From Osmia lignaria lignaria (lineage: Eukaryota; Arthropoda; Insecta; Hymenoptera; Megachilidae), in assembly GCF_051020975.1 (NCBI RefSeq), contig NC_135045.1:4280501-4344500 (forward strand): DNA of 64,000 nt. Reading direction: 5' to 3'. The stretch's first letter is position 1. The number at the start of each line of letters is the position of its first letter. The notes beneath the pieces are model-generated. The model saw only the letters and a list, made by a program, of their open reading frames with translations, was not told the origin of the DNA and searched no databases. The translations under genes and the position numbers were made by a program. This document shows positions 36,104 through 48,300 of the stretch, in pieces.

Positions 36104-38362
36104 ATGCAAGCTACTTTTTGGAGTTTAGTGACCACTTCTGTCAGGGTAAGTTTTTAAAATACCCAGCGATAAGTGTTCTCTTTAGGTAGATCAAGTTCAC
36201 GTATCGGACTGTTCGTCTGAACGTCTATTTCGTAACATTTTGAAGGACAAATGATTTTGTTACACGTTATCTTGAATTATTCACAAGATACTACGTGTTA
36301 TTGACCTTTCTGTCGAGCCCAAGGTTAATTAAACTTTTCGAAAAATCAAAAGCCTTTCTTAAATTTATCGTTCGATCAAAGTACACTCTGTTGCATTCGT
36401 TGGTTATATCACCGATATGTGATTCGTTGAAAACTTAAGAAAAAAATAAAAATTACTGCTTTTGAAGTTATAATCATTTTCTATTTTTTATTGTTACCAG
36501 CCAACATGTGTCAAACGTGTTGTACCTGGCTTGACAGCTGCACAGCAACGCAGGTACTCTAGCACCCTAGATGCTGATGTCGTAGTGATTGGAGGTGGTC
36601 CAGGTGGTTACGTAGCCTCCATCAAAGCAGCACAGTTGGGAATGAAAACTGTTTGCGTGGAAAAGGATGAAACGTTGGGTGGCACTTGTCTCAACGTTGG
36701 ATGCATTCCCTCCAAGTCTCTTCTAAATAATTCTCATTATTATCATATGGCTCATAGTGGAGATTTAAAAAACCGTGGTGTCCTAGGTAGGTCTTCTAAC
36801 TTCTTTTTTTTTTTAAGATACAACATTGCCAGTCATTATTACTTAATTTGTTTTCTTGTTCCAGTTGAAAATGTTAAGCTAGATCTTGATAAGTTGATGG
36901 AACAGAAGCGCACTGTAGTAAAAGCTTTAACCAGCGGTATTGCTGGATTATTTAAGAAAAATAAAGTTGAATGGGTTAAAGGGCATGGGAAAATTAGTGG
37001 TCAAAATCAGGTGACCGCCCTTAAACCTGATGGTTCAGTTGCAAGCACAATTAACACCAAAAACATTATAATTGCAACTGGCAGCGAAGTTACGCCGTTC
37101 CCCGGTATAGAAATCGATGAAAAACAAGTTGTCTCTTCAACCGGTGCTTTGTCGCTAAGCCAGGTACCTAAGAGACTCATAGTCATTGGTGCTGGAGTTA
37201 TTGGTCTGGAATTGGGCTCAGTTTGGCAAAGGTATTTTATTTAGTCAGCAGTTATTATAATGTACAAAGAATGCGTTTTTAAGTTTCCTACCGTTTATCA
37301 TAGGTTGGGCTCTCAAGTAACTGCAGTCGAATTCATGCCATCGATTGGCGGAGCAGGTATCGACGCCGAAGTTAGCCAAACGTTACAAAAAATCTTAAGT
37401 AAACAGGGTGTAGGTTTCAAGTTAGGAACTAAAGTCACCGCCGCAAAAAAGACAGGCAACGAGATCGTGGTATCCGTCGAAGATGCGAAAGATCCTAGCA
37501 AAAAGGAGGATATCGTCTGCGATGTACTTTTAGTTTGCGTTGGCAGGAGGCCGTACACGTCTAATTTAGGATTGGAAGATATGGGAATTGAGAGGGACGA
37601 AAAGGGCAGGATACCCGTGAATAACAGATTCCAAACAGTGGTACCTTCGTAGGTGGAAATTATCTTAACGCGTTTCTAATCGTTTAAACAACATTCTAAG
37701 AAAGTTATTTTTAAACAGAATTTTCGCCATTGGAGATTGTATTCACGGACCGATGTTGGCTCACAAGGCAGAGGAAGAAGGTATCATTACGGTTGAAGGC
37801 ATAGCTGGAGGTAATTAAAAATACGTTTGAAAATTCATTAGTTCATACCGTAACGAAAATTTTAGATTCTAATTATACATTGTCCCCGTCAAGGTGCTGT
37901 ACATATCGATTATAATTGCGTACCTAGCGTAATATACACACATCCTGAAGTTGGCTGGGTGGGTAAAACGGAGGAAGATTTAAAGAAGGAAGGCATCGCC
38001 TACAAAGTTGGCAAATTCCCACATCTGGCGAATTCTAGAGCAAAAACAAATCTTGAAACAGATGGTTTCGTTAAAGTTTTAGCCGACAGTGCTACGGATA
38101 AAGTACTAGGAGTACATATGATCGGTTCGGTTGCTGGTGAACTAATCAACGAGGCTGTTCTCGCTATGGAATATGGAGCAAGCGCGGAAGACGTTTCCAG
38201 AACGTGTCATGCACATCCGGTAAACATTCGAATAAAATTTAATGGAATCTGGGATGTGAACAGTATATGTGACTTTGTTATGGTATTTTTTTTCAGACGT
38301 GCGCCGAAGCTCTGAAGGAAGCTCATTTGGCTGCGTACTTTGGAAAGCCCATTAACTTTTAA
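36104..38362 (+). CDS. DLD: Dihydrolipoyl dehydrogenase, mitochondrial (E3), 507 aa
   Basis: Seven exons: 36104-36145, 36501-36786, 36865-37231, 37304-37648, 37719-37810, 37894-38219, 38297-38362 (1524 nt). This FAD enzyme reoxidises the lipoyl groups of the pyruvate, 2-oxoglutarate and branched-chain dehydrogenase complexes and of the glycine cleavage system, using NAD+. The first 35 or so residues are basic and hydroxylated, as in a mitochondrial presequence. The FAD-binding GGGPGG lies at 45-50, the redox disulfide in GGTCLNVGCIPSK (Cys77/Cys82), an NAD-binding GAGVIGLELG in the middle, and the second FAD motif FAIGDC. The C-terminal HAHP with His485 and Glu490 is the catalytic dyad supplied to the partner subunit. 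Length matches the human 509. All key residues are intact. Confidence 0.98.
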
Positions 38363-39367
38363 ATATCATTAATAAATAAAGTGGAAAACAGCACACCCTC
38401 GACTCGTCGTAGCTTCGATCTAGTCTACGCTCCAGGTCCACATCGCGCTACGCATTTAGCGTATAGGTTTTATCATCGCTTAATCATACAAGAAAAAAAA
38501 GTTGTACATAAAAGTAAAGAATTTGCGAAAGTCTCACATCTTTTATAGTAGGTTTACCATTACTTCATGATTATTGTATTTATTATAAATAAAATTGTTA
38601 ATTCATAGGAAAGCGTTTGGGAATGTAGACTGGACTTCACGAAATCTGTGATCGTCTATGCATTATTCAGCTAATCTTCGACCTAAGAAGATAAATTTTT
38701 TACGACGTCAACGTTATCGCTGTCCCTTTACCGTAAGATTTCGTAAGAATATCCAGTTCAATCGCTGTACAAGAGATAAAATTTATCGTTCACTACAATA
38801 GTAAACAATACATTGTTCTAGGCAATATAAACTTTTTTGAAAAAAATCTTGAAGTTTATGAAGACGAATAAAATGGGTCGACGAAGCGTTTATTATTCGT
38901 TCAACGAGAGACTGTTTCACGCAGTTCAGGCAGGCCCTCTATTTTTACTTCAAATTTCGCGGTCATATACATGACAGAGAAAAATAATATGAATAAAGGA
39001 AGCAAGTAATAATAGCGTAGGTCAAAGAATATATTAAACATAAATACGAGACCAGTGGATATATCGCTCCAGTGCCGTAAGGCATTTGCGCAGACGAGGT
39101 ATGGGGTATCTCGTTGAACGACTAATAGGCACGTCCCTGAAGAGCACGTGACCGGCGCAGCGGTGGCGTCATTGCCGGCCGTCAGCGGAGGTTCGCGACA
39201 GCTATCGGCAACGTTGCTCGGCTTAGAGCAGAGAGAGAGAGAGCCGTGAGGGTGGCACTTGTGCGGCAAACACACCCAATGTTTGTGTTTTCGAATTTTT
39301 CGTGATACTACGAGTGGTTCGTGGCTGTTTGGCAAGGCATGTAGCCCCGTCGTCGAGCCGCTCCGAG
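38363..39367. other. Intergenic region between DLD and sponge
   Basis: About 1 kb between two genes on the same strand. The right half is GC-richer and contains a GA run (about 39226-39242). It presumably holds the sponge promoter and 5' UTR. An 888-nt minus-strand open frame here has no support. Confidence 0.45.
38371..38380 (+). promoter_or_regulatory. Poly(A) signal of DLD
   Basis: Two overlapping AATAAA hexamers (AATAAATAAA) start 9 bp after the DLD stop codon, which would give a very short 3' UTR. Confidence 0.6.
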
Positions 39368-42300
39368 ATGTGGACAACGACGAAAACAACCAAGTACGGC
39401 GTCGGTGAGTTTTCGTAGGCGTTACTATCACGATTAACGCGCGGCATCGACCCCGCGGATCTGTCAAACACCTCGTTGCGTGTCCGCGCGATTCTAACAC
39501 GAGTTCGAGAACTTGATCCTCAAGGATTCTCGTCGCTGAACGCGCGGCACACCGTGTCGACGATTGTAAATACGGTGCATCGGACACCGGAATTTTTCGT
39601 GTCAACAATTCTACCGATCGTATCGAAAGATCTTTCGGTTGCATGCTGCTTAATACGCTCGAAGCATGATGCTGGCACATCGTGGCCGTGCCGTATGCGT
39701 ATCCGTGTGCCGCTATGCGTGTGCTTCGGCTCCCATTCATCCATTGATCGTGCACGAGTAGTAAGCAAAGTCCGATAAAGCGAAACAACGCCGGACTATA
39801 TAAATCGCGATCTCGCTTTGGCGCTGTTCGTTACCGTATTAGTGCATGCACGCGGGGAAAAATTGTCACGCTTCGATCGTTCACCCCCTATGAATTTTCC
39901 CTCGATGTCTACGCACACCATAAGTTGTCGATTTCGAGATGGTTTTACCGGCAGTGGTGGGGGGAAACGAGAGATCGAAGTTTCGTCTCCGCGTATAGGA
40001 TTCGATTGTTGCGTGTGTTATCCGATCGAGTTGTTTCACTGTCAGCTGATACTTGTGGAGCATCCTTGAATTACATCCGTTTAATTTTGTTTTGTCTGCC
40101 CGTCTGGGATGCACGTTGGTACACGGTCGCGCGATGGACTGTACTTCAACATCAATTCTCTCGTACAACAGCATCCACGACGTTTGTCACAGGCGGATGC
40201 GTTATACATCGTGAGTAGTCGAGTCGACTCTTTTTTCCTGTGAAATTGTCCTATTTCGCGGTTATATAACTTCGAACTAGACATTCTTTTATTCTTGATG
40301 ACTTTGTCGAGCGTTTAATCTCGCTTCGCTTTGAGATCGTATCTCGAGCAACGTGCCGGCAATTTTCGTCGCGAAGCCGGTTGCGATACGCGGCTTAACA
40401 AAACGTGTACTCGACTCCTATTGGTTCGCGAGCTTTCGAGAGTCGGGGAAACGTGGTAAAAAGGCGCGTGAAATGCACGAAGCGAAACCTTTGATCAAAG
40501 AATACTCTTTCAAACGGTGTATCGCCGTTTCAGGTACGTAAAATTTGCATGCGAAAAGAAGCTATATTTTCCAGCGATAGAACCGTCAAAGAAACAAAGA
40601 ATAATTATTCGCATTCAGTTAAATATCTTTAGTTAGAGGTAGCGATAATTGAAACGTCTAACGACCGATTGAAAATGGTTTCCACGATCAACCGGAAACG
40701 CCTCTGCTGTTTTAAGTTGAAGGTGATCCCGCGTCGTGAATCGGAACTGGATGAGAAGTTAACGACTTTGAAACATGAAAAGAATATTTCCTCGTTAATA
40801 GGTTAAAATTTTGCTTTGTCACCTTCCTAACCTGTATGTCGTAACTCTCGCCGAGTCATCGAAAATTTTTTATCGTTTCATCAATTCTACCAATAGTAAC
40901 GCTCTTTGTCCGTCAAGCAATTTAAAGAATTCCAAAATAAGAACAGTTTCTGCTCTGTATTCGTCTTTCTGTTCGTGTTTTTAATCTTGCTTCGCCCCCA
41001 CCAGAAGAAAGCTAAAAAAGGTAACTCCGTGGAAACTTTTCCGCGCCACTTTAGATCGTCAGAAGTTTTCCTCGAGTTTTCGTGTTTAAGAACTTTTCTT
41101 TCTCTTTGGAACGTGTTCCATCGGTGGGAAACATTAGGTCGCTGTCCGTTAATAGAGTCGCGATAAGGAGGAAATTTTTCAAAATACTACGTTAAATTAG
41201 CTAGCATCCTCTTGGCGATTGAGATGTAGTCTATGATACTCGTTCGATTGCTTTATTATTCGTTAAGCAATCGTCGGTAATCCCACGGAACCTGACTGCG
41301 TGGACGTAAACGCTGCGATTGGTGTTTTAACGTGGCACGTGTTGCCGTGCTAATTACCTTCCACGTTATTACCTCTTATCACGGAACGCTTGAAAAGCAT
41401 TTACAAACGAACTTGAGTCTTCCCAAGCGCATTAATTTCATTCCGTTGATACGATCGGTTCATCCTTTCGTCGTGTACCATTTACACTAGAGTGTAATCC
41501 AAGAATTTTAATAAATAAATGTACAGAGCGAATAGTTATAATGAAAAAGTAAAATAATCGGTCAAACTTCGTTTTAGGGGACCAAGAATATTTGGTTAAA
41601 AAATATCAAATCTTACCTTCAGGTGGAAAACTACAAGATTTGATATTTTTTAACCAAAAATTTTTAGTCTCCTAAAACGAAATGCAACCAGATAATAATT
41701 TGCATCGAGTAGACGACCTTCGCCACTATCTTCCAACTTGAAATGTCTTGCTCGAAGTCGTCGAAGCAACTTTTTACTCGCGAATATATTTCCCAGTCGA
41801 AGCACAGCTCCTCCGCGTTGAAAATGGGCCTCGTTTCCGCTGCTTCCTCTACCACAAACATAAACAAATCTGGAACGTTGTCAGGTGTCGAACAGCCAGC
41901 CCGGTTTCTCAACTCTGCCGCCATATAAACACAGACATCGTTCAGTTAGATTTGAAGTAGTTTAAACCCGAAGGATTACTAGAATTTTACTTGTCGCACG
42001 TTTTCTTTGTCGTTCAAGACTCGCATTACGAGTGATTATTGAGAATCAAATGTTGACTCACATTAGCGAGCTTGCTAGTTGACGCGTTGACTCTCTTCGA
42101 AGCATTTCAAACATTTCAATTACACGCCCCGAGCGGAAGAACAAAGCAATCTTTGTCCCACCTTTCGTTAACGATAGCTCGATTAATACGACCTGACGCA
42201 AGTAGCAACTCCAATGGAATAATAATCGAATCTGTCGAAAATTATTTTTACACGAGTATCGATGTGTGGCCGCTTATCGATCGATGCTTCGACCTTTCGA

Positions 42301-45300
42301 ACGCACACCCCTTAGGAATGAAAATCGAGATTATTCCTTAGCTCGTGTTTCTTTTGGAATCAGTGCTGTTGCTCTGCGTGGAAACGAGAGAAAAGAAAGA
42401 GACCAACCCCTGAACCTCGTAGGGGAAGATGAAGAGGGTGATGTTCGATCGGTAGCCAGGCGTCCGGGATGATTTTAGATGTCATTGTTTACGGTTTCTT
42501 CGGGGGTCCATCCCCTGTTCCGCGGCAACGCCACCCCAAAGATATTATAACCCTCCGTTGCCAACCATTTTGACGCGGTCGATTCCAACAGGAGTGTTCG
42601 AGTTTCAATCCTCGGTATACAATTTTGGAAAATCTAACACCTGTTGTGAATTATTCGCTATCGTACTAAGTTCGGCTTTCTCAAACACCCCAAGTCCTTC
42701 CTTCTATTCCTAACGATTCATCCCTTACCGACCACTGGACTTGCGATAACTCCGACCTTCCTATTTTTCCCAACACTTTTTCCGAACCATCTTACGACTA
42801 GAGTCTACTTTTGTCACGACCAATTGTATTTCGCGTTGCGATTAAAATAAATATCGCGATTGGAATGCAAGGCCATTTGACAAAATACCAATTTCTTGTA
42901 AATACCTTCGAACGATATTCACGTTTCTTACAATGAGTACAACAGCGTCATGTTTTGCCATGAAGAATCTCCAACTTCCGGAATAGCTCGTTGTAATGCC
43001 TCGTACCTGACATTACAGAGGCAAGCATCCACTTCTTCGACAGAGGGTGTCCTCGAATCGCCGAGCACCCCGTACACGCGCCGTGGTCGACGGGGAGAGA
43101 CGAGGAGGAACGTATAGTTTCTGTCAGAGCAGGGATCTCCCGTGGCGAATGTTTTGCACGGTAGGAAAGGGAGTTATCGATTTAATTCCCCGGGAAAACT
43201 CACGGGGGAAAAGCGATGTAGGGAGCTATGGGTGCGAAGGTTTCGACGTCTCTCCCTTTGTTCGCCTCCTCTGCTCCACTGGAAATGTATATACTTCTAA
43301 AACATTTCCGAATGATTGCCTTGAACGTAGAGAAGAAATAAAGGCAGGAAAGTAAGAAAAAAATGTTATGAATTTCACGAGGAGGATGGAGGAAATAGAG
43401 ATTCATCGTGGTTGGTCGAAATTAACGAAAGTTTCAGAGCGTAGTATCGAGGCACACGTTACCGCGGTTGTGTGAGTGATCGTGGGCGAGCAAACACACA
43501 TTCCGTGGCCAGAGAGACACGCTCATTCAGATGCGTCTCGCGTGCGTTTCTCTGTCGGAGGACCGGAAGCTGGCTCGTCGTGCGTGCATCGTCACGCGTA
43601 TCCGGTGCCCCGGAGTTCGTTTATCGAGGCCTGACACTTCCACGAAAGGACATACATCGATCCTTTTTCCCTCCTTACCCTTCTTCCTCTTCTAACACTT
43701 TTATTGCCATTAGCGCCTTAGGCGACTAACTAACTTTCAGTAATCAGAAGTTAACGGTGCATTTAGATGTTTCAGTAAAATCCAGGCCTTACCTAATTAG
43801 CTATTTTCTCTCGACAATCAACGCTTCTTGCATTATTTATTAAAGAGTTATCTATCGTTGCTTTAGAATTTTTCAAACACTTTCTGTCGATCATTCGAAT
43901 AAGAAATAAAGCGGACGACGTAATAAGACCTCGGACGGATTAAATTGAAGCAGCGGATTTGAACTTAGAACATGAATTAAACATTTAATCCGACGACGAA
44001 CAAAGACGAAACGTACCCGACCGAACAAACTTACTATTACTTCCTGTGCAAATTTTCCGCGGAATTATCCAAGAACCGTCTAATTTCCGGCTCCTATCGC
44101 GTACTAAAACCGTTCTAGAGATCTTGCTTCCTCTCCACCCGGCCATCTGCGGCACGAATCATAATATTTGCAGGATGTAATATACGCGGTGAACTCTGTT
44201 CTCGGCGAGCCGACACGCGACTCGTATATCAATACACCTGTTAATCTGAAATTAATAACACCCGATCTATCTTTTCGCAGCTGTTTACAATTGGCGAGGT
44301 GACACGCGATATGGCCTACCCTTGGAAATTGGCGAAACCGTGCAGATTCTCGAGGAATGCGCAGGTAAAACGAAGAAATGAATCAAGGTGTTAAGAAATT
44401 AGAGATAACAGGATAATCTTGTCGATCGGTTGGTTCCCTGATCGCAGGTTGGTACAGGGGCTTTTCGACGAAGAATCGCGCGGTGAAGGGTATCTTTCCA
44501 AGCTCGTACGTCCACCTGAAACCCTGCAAAATCGAGAACGAAGGGTTGTACGAGTCTGTCATACCTCTAGAGGACCCAGTGGTTCGCGAAGTCACCCTCG
44601 TTCTACGAGAATGGGACGGTATTTGGAAGAGACTATACGTGGTGAGTGAACTCGGCCTCTTTCCTTTCTACCTACAATTCTCGTCTGGCTGCCACTCTTT
44701 TCCTCAATAACGGATAAATGCTTCGTAGTTCCGCGACACACTTTTTACATTATGAAAAATGTAGCCCGAGAGGGAGACGCGTTAATGGAAAGAACGAAGC
44801 TTTTAAACCTATTACCGACGCGTCTGGTATAATAATCGCAAGAATTTCTTTATTTAAAATTATCTACTCAAAACCGTGTCGTCCTCCCGTTATCCAAACG
44901 CCGTTCAGATAATTCAAGTTCCGCCGTTGATGCATCTTCCTTTCTGATATCTTTCTTTTTTTTTTAATCATTACTTAGGAACGAGAGACGTACAAGTTCG
45001 TGACGCTGCGAAAGGTGATGCTGGAGCTGTTAGAATGGCGACGACAACTGTTGGGTGGCACCCTGACGACCGACCAAACGCGGGAGCTCAAGCTGCGAAT
45101 CATCAACAAGGTGGACTGGGGAAATCGGTAAGTCAGAAAGGAAAGCATTTTGTCAAATCGAAAGTAACCTCGCGACATGATGAGCATATATATACGAGAG
45201 AGAGAGAGTACGAAACGCGTTATTTCTCTCGCCGATTTCAATCGTACCTCTTAATGGAATTTATTGAACGATTACGAACTTCCTCCTATCGTTGCTTGTT

Positions 45301-48300
45301 TCGAGAGCTGAACTCTCTGAGAAATGGCACGCAACGCAAGGATTAACGAGTCCTCCTTTGTCTCGTAACATCGGACAACACGCAGGTACGACGTGTATAG
45401 AAATATATAGCGAAAGAGAGTAATACCACTCTTTATTATTATAAATTCTGTCTTTTTTTTTTTTTTTTTCTTTTGCTCCGTTTTTTAATGGTCGAACGTT
45501 GCACTTCTGCTGGCAGTCTTCGTTTTGGCGCAATCGTCGTTCAATGAGCATTGTCTTAAAATATAAATTCTACACTGTTCTCGGTATTATTCTATGAAAA
45601 AGGCACATCTGTCTCGTTTGTCTTAAACATCTATCGTAACTTATATATAGGTTGCTTCAAAACAAGCGGATCCCTCGAGGAGGTCCGTGTGTTATGAAAC
45701 ATCCTGTACATGTAATATAATATATCACTTGAAACGCGACTAATAGTATAATAAACTAAACCAAATACTCACAAAGTTATTATTTGTCATTCTATATCTA
45801 TTAACGGCAGCATTATATAGGCTGTTCCGAAGCTGAACGATCGAACCTCCCGTGTTCTGTGAGTAAAAGCAGGAACAAACAACGCCTAGTTATGGTTTCT
45901 ATTCGTAGAATGTAACAACAAAGCTCGATCGTTCAACTTTCAAACACCCAGTATATCATTCTCGCGAGAACAAAAAAAAAAAGAATATGAGCGTTTAACA
46001 TTGATCTTTAGCTGCGAAGACACGTGGATTTTCAGCGTTATTATGCATCATTTCGAATGGCTTATTTCCGACTTTGATTTTCAGAGAAAGTTTCTTCGAA
46101 AAAGAAATCGTACCGCTACGTAGAAAAGAAAACTCGTGGAAAGTTATGTTGGAATATTTCCAAACCGATACGCGTCCAATTTCATTTTTAAGTAGAATAT
46201 AATAAGAAACATTACTTAAATCGAGTCTATTCACAAACTTTTCACTAATTAATTTTAAGGATAAGCTTGCATCGAGCTTGCATTTTAATTACTAGTCAAC
46301 CACAAGATACTTTATGGCGAATCATTAACGTAAATAACTGGGAATGCCCCTAAATGCGTAAAATTTTGATAACAAAATTTCATATACATATTATACTAAA
46401 TTCTTTTTTTTTTTCTTTTTAACTTTCCTACGATAATTGCACCAATTGCATATACATATAAAAAAAAAACTTAAAACAACCATGAAGGTTCGTTCCTGTT
46501 GCCTTTTAACACGTGGTATTTTCAAAATAAATGTTAGCTTAGATATTAAAAGAATTGTTCAATAAGCAATGTCTCAAACGTACCACGTTTACGTTTATGA
46601 TATACCACTTTTCTTTCCCCGGCAATTTGTACCTCTAGAAAATTTTTAATTCTACGATTATTAGAATATCTTTTCCTACGTTTAAAAAAATATATATATA
46701 ATTTTTGCAATACCACGTTTCTCTTACGAACCAGAATCCTCTTCGTTCGTATTTGAAGAATATTATTATTCGACAACGTTGAGGAATATTACTGTGCTTC
46801 GTTGAAGATCAGTTGAACGAAACTCGATAATATCCTCGTTGAAAGGCACTTGTCTCTTCGCAGCACGCGATAATAATACAAAAGAAGGAATGTGAACGTG
46901 TAACGCAGATAGGAATTCTGAATCACGGTCTAATGATCGATTTTTCGATTGATAATTGCATGGAAATCGTTTACGCTGTCGCGACGATGGCGATGGACGG
47001 TCGTCCACGTGAAATTTAACTTACTATTAATTAAACAGTGACAAAACATTATTCAGCGTTAATCCACGTTACACATTCGTTTGTTAATCTAACAATGGCT
47101 CGAGCTATGAACGGTGTAGAACGCAAACACGTGTAAAATTTCCACGAAAGGCAAAGTATTAATTAGTCGTACGATAATTTTAAATGCAACAAGTTGAACA
47201 TTTAGTATAATTTTTATCATTTCTGTCAATAAGTGGCAAGAATTCGGGTTTGCGGTGTATTAACCATCCATAGCAACAAACCTTATCTCACGAGACCGAA
47301 AGGTGTCGGAGATCACCCTCGGCGTTATCACAATACAAAAGAGAAGGCAAAGATGTGATCGAAAGAGGTGTTCGATATTAGATCTCCGTGTCCTTTGCGT
47401 ATTTCTCGATCTCCGGGTAAATGGGTGACATTTCGAGGGTGCTGGGTGCGGACGGCACCGACGTTGGCGACGCGCCGCTGGTGGAACCCAGGTGAAGTTG
47501 ACGACACAGCTCGTCCAGCACTTCGTTGAACATCATTATGTTCATATTTTGTCCGAGCAAATGAAGCAACAAGAAATCACCGACCTGAAAATTGATGTAC
47601 CAGTTAATAGATACGTTCAACAAACTGTACGCGAAGGTGTGCAAATATTTGAACACTTGCGTGTGTTCAGTAGGAACACAGATGAGAATTTCGAAACTTT
47701 CATGACCCAGTTCCTTAATACCGTTTCAAGCTTTTGGGTATTAAAATATATTTAATTAGCAATTTTAATGAAATACCTGAAAACAGAGTCAGATGGACGA
47801 TAAACTAACTTTGCCTGATAATTTACCTGTGTTTTCCTGATGAGCGCACTCACACCAGCCGGTGTACCAAACTTGAACCGTTTCCTAAGGATGGTCTCTC
47901 GAGTACTAGGCAACAAGACAACAGCCATGCTGTACAGCAAAGCGACTCCAGATAGTACTGCCAGAATAATAAACCAGAACCAGAGGAAAATATAAATCTT
48001 CTCATTAAGAATATTCAAGGCGAGGACGCAGAGGGCATCGAACTTCTGAATTGTTCCAGAAGCACCGAATTTATGGAAGGTACATTTGGTGACACGTGGA
48101 AAAACCTCGATCATGGGATCGATACGTTGTTCTTGATTCATGTTGCTGAATTTCAACACGTCTGTACCGTACGATAAGAATGCACCTCCTAGGAACGTGT
48201 CGATGAAGAATATATTGCTCACCTGAAACAAAGCGTGGTCAGTTTTCTATTTCAAAAGAAAAACTTACACCATCTGATTAATTCTTCAATTTTCGCATCC

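Larger units (their letters stand above)
45128..47377 (+). other. Sponge intron 4, left part, with repeats
   Basis: Noncoding. It includes a GA run (about 45196-45208), a poly-T tract (about 45452-45470), two small inverted-repeat elements and AT-rich stretches to 46.8 kb. I find no exon here. It lies downstream of the innexin stop codon, so part may be innexin 3' UTR. Confidence 0.5.

Noticed and set aside
38901..39788. 295-codon minus-strand frame
   Set aside because: It is antisense across the sponge promoter and first exon. It is low-complexity in places, lacks domain resemblance, and is likely a chance frame in GC-rich DNA.
47492..47755. Plus-strand 87-codon frame
   Set aside because: It lies antisense to innexin 3 exon 4 and the adjoining intron.
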